Positions 61,136-64,000 of a stretch of DNA of 64,000 bases are shown here, one piece after another. The notes beneath the pieces were generated by a model. It worked only from the letters and a program-made list of their open reading frames with translations. It was not told the DNA's origin and did not search any database. Made by a program: the position numbers and the translations under genes. The stretch's first letter is position 1. Each line of letters begins with the position of its first letter. The DNA comes from Candidatus Bipolaricaulota bacterium (lineage in GTDB: Bacteria > Bipolaricaulota > Bipolaricaulia > UBA7950 > UBA9294), in assembly GCA_028278555.1 (NCBI GenBank), contig JANQEA010000019.1:56817-120816 (forward strand), written 5' to 3'.

Positions 61136-62281
61136 ATGACGATCCCTGAACAGACGAACAGCCACTCTTCGCCCGCGAGCCTGATGGTCGTCGGCGTCGG
61201 CGGCGGTGGCGGGAACGCCGTCGACCGGATGTTCGACACGCGGGTGAACGGGGTCGAGCTCGTCGCGGTGAATACCGACGCGCAGGTCCTCGAGGTCGTC
61301 CGCTCCCACAGGACACTTCAACTCGGCGCCAAGCTGACCGGGGGACTCGGCGCGGGAGGGAACCCGGAGATCGGGCGACTCGCCGCCGAGGAGAGCAAGG
61401 AAGAGATTGTCGACCTGCTCAACGGGATCGACATGGTCTTCATCACCGCCGGAATGGGCGGAGGGACCGGGACCGGCGCAGCGCCGGTGATCGCCGCTTT
61501 GGCGAAAGAAGCCGGCGTGCTGACGACCGGGATCGTCACCCGACCGTTCTCGTTCGAGGGACTCGCCCGCGCGGAGAAGGCCGAGGCCGGAATCGCCCGG
61601 CTGTCGCAGGCCGTCGATGCGATGATCTGCATCTCGAACGACAAACTCCTCAAGGTGGCGCCCTCCGAAACGCCGATCACCAAAGCGTTCGAGATCGCCG
61701 ACGAGGTTCTCCGTCAGGGCGTCGAAGGGATTTCGGATCTGATCACGATCCCCGGAATGATCAACCTCGACTTCGCCGACATCGAGTCGGTGATGCGTGG
61801 CGCCGGAACCGCGATGATGGGGATCGGCGAAGGGGAAGGCGAAGGGAAGACGAAGGAGGCGGCGCGGAACGCGATCTCATCGCCTCTGCTTGACGGATCG
61901 ATCCAGGGTGCACGCCGGGTGATCATGAACATCACCGGTGGATCCGATCTCACCCTAGAGGAAGTCACCGCGGCGGCGAACCTGATCCGCGAGGCCGTCT
62001 CCGATCGGGCCGACATCATCTTCGGAACGGCGATCCGCGACGGGCTGGAGAAGGTCCGCCTGACGGTCATCGCGACCGGCTTCTCGGTCGAGTACGGACG
62101 CGACGACGAAGAGGGCCCTCCACTTTCGAACGAGACGATGCTCGCGAAGCTCGAGAAGGAGAGCCGCGTCGGCGCCGACGATTTCGACATCCCGACCTTC
62201 TTGCGTAAGGGCCGGCGGAGCCGCGAGGAGCGCCCCCGTCCGCCGTGGGGCGAACCACAAGAGGTCGGCAGCCCCGAATAG
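61136..62281 (+). CDS. ftsZ: Cell-division protein FtsZ
   Basis: A 381-residue tubulin-like GTPase that forms the division ring. The GTP-binding signature GGGTGTGAAPVIA is at about 106-118, with MVVGVGGGGGNAVDRM at the N terminus and the T7-loop region NLDFADIESVM. The C-terminal conserved peptide appears as DDFDIPTFLRKGRR, which binds FtsA. The ATG at 61136 is followed by a short variable N terminus. It ends near a strong terminator and is the last gene of the cluster. Confidence 0.98.
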   Translation: MTIPEQTNSHSSPASLMVVGVGGGGGNAVDRMFDTRVNGVELVAVNTDAQVLEVVRSHRTLQLGAKLTGGLGAGGNPEIGRLAAEESKEEIVDLLNGIDMVFITAGMGGGTGTGAAPVIAALAKEAGVLTTGIVTRPFSFEGLARAEKAEAGIARLSQAVDAMICISNDKLLKVAPSETPITKAFEIADEVLRQGVEGISDLITIPGMINLDFADIESVMRGAGTAMMGIGEGEGEGKTKEAARNAISSPLLDGSIQGARRVIMNITGGSDLTLEEVTAAANLIREAVSDRADIIFGTAIRDGLEKVRLTVIATGFSVEYGRDDEEGPPLSNETMLAKLEKESRVGADDFDIPTFLRKGRRSREERPRPPWGEPQEVGSPE

Positions 62282-62313
62282 TCTGGCTTGAACGCTTCAT
62301 CACCGCCAACGAC

Positions 62314-62338
62314 GAAGCCCCCGAGGTTCGGGGGCTTC
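62314..62338. terminator. Bidirectional terminator between ftsZ and tRNA-Leu
   Basis: A perfect 11-bp stem GAAGCCCCCGA/TCGGGGGCTTC has a 3-base loop. It lies between the plus-strand ftsZ end and the minus-strand tRNA 3' end and can serve both. T-runs are weak on either side. Confidence 0.75.
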
Positions 62339-62343
62339 CGCTT

Positions 62344-62428
62344 TGCCAGAGGTGGGGGTCGAACCCACACGACCCAAAGGGCCACGGGATTTTGAGTCCC
62401 GCGCGTCTGCCAATTCCGCCACTCTGGC
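62344..62428 (-). tRNA. tRNA-Leu, anticodon CAA
   Basis: On the minus strand an 85-base cloverleaf folds with the acceptor stem GCCAGAG/CTCTGGC. The D-arm is GGCGGAATTGGCAGACGC, the anticodon stem-loop is GGGACTCAAAATCCC (anticodon CAA), and a long variable arm follows, as in leucine tRNAs. The T-loop is GGGTTCGACCCCC. The discriminator is A. The CCA end is not encoded. It reads the UUG codon. Confidence 0.95.
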
Positions 62429-62620
62429 TTCGGTGTCGGGAAGTCTAGAGCGTCGATTCCGCGTCGTCAACCGGTGAGACCGGAACGCCTTGCGTCGAGC
62501 GATGCCTTGTCGAGTGCGGATCGGGCAATATACTGATTTCCAGCGGAATCGTGCCGAAGCCGCCGCTTGACGGCCGTGCGGGGGCTTCGAGAATCCGACG
62601 CGGTGTCCGAGGAGGCGGGT
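62429..62620. other. Spacer between tRNA-Leu and the exported protein gene
   Basis: About 190 bases without a gene. It should contain the divergent promoters of the tRNA and of the exported protein. A CGGGCAATATACTG stretch near 62521-62533 contains a TATACT-like -10 for the plus strand, but no good -35 box is seen. Confidence 0.35.
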
Positions 62621-64000
62621 GTGGGAAGGAAGGGGAGTCCGTACTTGGCGGTTGTGTCACTCGCGGCGATTGCTTGGTGCCTCCTCGCGCTCACGGCCCA
62701 TGGCGCCCCGACCCTCACCAGCGATCGGGCGGGGACCACGGTCTCCCTCTCGGTCACAAACGTAGGCACACCCGGACCTCCGGCGACGTTCACGATCGGA
62801 GGGAGCGATCTCGTGCCGGCGGACGGGGATGTCACGGTCACCGCGCCGGCGGATGTCGAGGTGTCGTCCGACGGCGTCGCTTGGGGATCGGATTTCACCG
62901 TCGCGTACACCGGCTCGACGCTCGGCGCGACGACCGTCTATGTCCGACTCGCCGCGATCTCTTTCCCGGGGACGTACGGCGGCGATGTGACGATCTCAGG
63001 CGGCGGGGCGACTCCGGTCGATCAAACCGTGTCGGGCCTCGTGACCTACATCCCAGTCTTCGGCTCGGCGGACATCTCGACCATCGAGAGCCCGCCGTAC
63101 TTCGAGAACGACACGATCACGGTCCAGATCACCAACATCGTCGACCAGTTCGGGTTCTCCTACACCCCGACCAGGATCGAAGTCGAGTTCGAGGGAGTCG
63201 CCAACTCGCTCCCAATCCTCCCTGGGCAGACCACCTACACCGCACCGCATGCCTACAGCCTCTACGGGGACAAGACGATCGTTATCTGGATCGACGGCGA
63301 ACTCGTCGAGACGCTCGACATCTACGTCGACTACATCCCGATCATCACCTCGGTCGATCTGCTGGTGACGCCGGATCCACAGGACCAAAACGAGCCGATC
63401 ACGCTCGAGATCTCGAACCTGCGCGACCAGTACGGCGCGGCGTACGAACCGCTCGCCCTGGCCGTCGACTTCGGCGGGGGGAGCCAGAGCATCACCGTCG
63501 TTCCCGGCCAGGCGGCCTACGAAGTGGAGCACACCTACACCACCCCGGGGACGCACGCGATCGACGTCGACATCGACGGGAGCGTGTTCCCCACCTCGGT
63601 CGAGATCACGGACGTCCCGCCGGCCGTCAGTGGAGTGGCGGTCAGCGACACGCTGATCGCCGACGCGGACACGCCCGGAACGGCGACGTTCGTTGTGACG
63701 GTCGAGTTCAATGAGGCGATGGACACCGGCGCCACGCCGACGATCGTGTTCAGTCCGTCGGTCGCGACGACGTTGACGTTGAACGGCGGCCAGAGCGGCT
63801 GGGACGACGATGATACGTATCTCGCGAAGTACGACGTCGCAGACGGGAACGTCGCCGAGAACTCGGTGACGATCGACGTGACCGGGGCGAAGGACGTTGC
63901 CGGCAACGCGCAGAACGACTACACGCCGGAGGCGGAGTTCGACATCGACACGGTGAAGCCGTCGGTGGTGAGTGTGGAAGTCGACACCGATCCGGTGTAC
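62621..64000 (+). CDS. Large exported Ig-like-domain protein, 3' end outside the window
   Basis: An open frame of 460 codons with no stop before the window ends. The GTG at 62621 follows GGAGG by five bases. The N terminus is a signal peptide (about residues 1-30, with VVSLAAIAWCLLALTAHGAP). Then come beta-rich repeats of Ig/CARDB-like type, each about 100-120 residues (TDQFGFSYTPTRIEVEFEG-like segments at about 170 and 270). From about residue 340 a bacterial cadherin/Big-like unit appears, with FVVTVEFNEAMDTGATPTIV and VAGNAQNDYTP features. It is probably a very large surface or secreted structural protein. An in-frame GTG at 62603 is less well placed. The ligand is unknown. Confidence 0.75.
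   Translation, partial: MGRKGSPYLAVVSLAAIAWCLLALTAHGAPTLTSDRAGTTVSLSVTNVGTPGPPATFTIGGSDLVPADGDVTVTAPADVEVSSDGVAWGSDFTVAYTGSTLGATTVYVRLAAISFPGTYGGDVTISGGGATPVDQTVSGLVTYIPVFGSADISTIESPPYFENDTITVQITNIVDQFGFSYTPTRIEVEFEGVANSLPILPGQTTYTAPHAYSLYGDKTIVIWIDGELVETLDIYVDYIPIITSVDLLVTPDPQDQNEPITLEISNLRDQYGAAYEPLALAVDFGGGSQSITVVPGQAAYEVEHTYTTPGTHAIDVDIDGSVFPTSVEITDVPPAVSGVAVSDTLIADADTPGTATFVVTVEFNEAMDTGATPTIVFSPSVATTLTLNGGQSGWDDDDTYLAKYDVADGNVAENSVTIDVTGAKDVAGNAQNDYTPEAEFDIDTVKPSVVSVEVDTDPVY

Overview
The window looks like a GC-rich, diderm, probably anaerobic bacterium. Outer-membrane genes are present (a BamA homologue followed by Skp/OmpH and FabZ). The division and wall cluster is of ordinary bacterial type (murD, ftsW, murG, murC, ftsQ, ftsA, ftsZ), without murB or ddl. 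Firmicute-like traits also occur: RNase Y next to SpoVS, with no other sporulation gene. A cyclic 2,3-diphosphoglycerate synthetase-like protein and CoA/citrate-type metabolism add to this. The combination fits a deep-branching candidate phylum such as Bipolaricaulota (Acetothermia), but no rRNA is present and this placement is only a guess. GTG starts are common and many genes are coupled by 4-20 base overlaps.

Layout. 0-13.8 kb holds housekeeping genes: an HD-GYP protein cut by the window edge, a cPGS-like GTPase, pgsA, rluD, nusA (with a strong promoter and an attenuator-like leader), an RND exporter, rny, spoVS, a SurA-like/TPR chaperone, mazG and two small genes. 13.8-22.4 kb, on the minus strand, holds two peptide/nickel-type ABC operons. 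Each has the order binding protein, DppB, DppC, and neither has ATPase genes here. 22.5-29.5 kb is a plus-strand metabolic operon: ornithine carbamoyltransferase, a CitD-CitE fusion, CitF, an HD protein, aconitase-family large and small subunits, and a flavodoxin.

29.5-37.6 kb is the accessory region. An island with visibly lower GC (30.4-33.4 kb) carries three tandem guanylate-kinase-fold proteins and a NUDIX protein. Diverged copies of the 3' end of leuD lie on both sides of it. A two-gene unit follows: a phosphatidylserine-decarboxylase-family protein of the PSDC/PsiD-like type, and a protein fusing an EndoG/NucA-type nuclease to a leishmanolysin-like zinc protease. These two units are the best candidates for undescribed systems.

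37.6-47.5 kb contains trmO, an oxidoreductase, several small conserved genes and a minus-strand RNA/cofactor operon (rpsO, a PNPase with two S1 domains, an M16 protease, coaD) with an amidohydrolase upstream. 47.5-62.3 kb runs on the plus strand through yraN, comM, bamA, skp, fabZ, a glutamate formimidoyltransferase and the division cluster, ending at a terminator shared with a minus-strand tRNA-Leu. The window closes inside a large exported Ig-like-domain protein.
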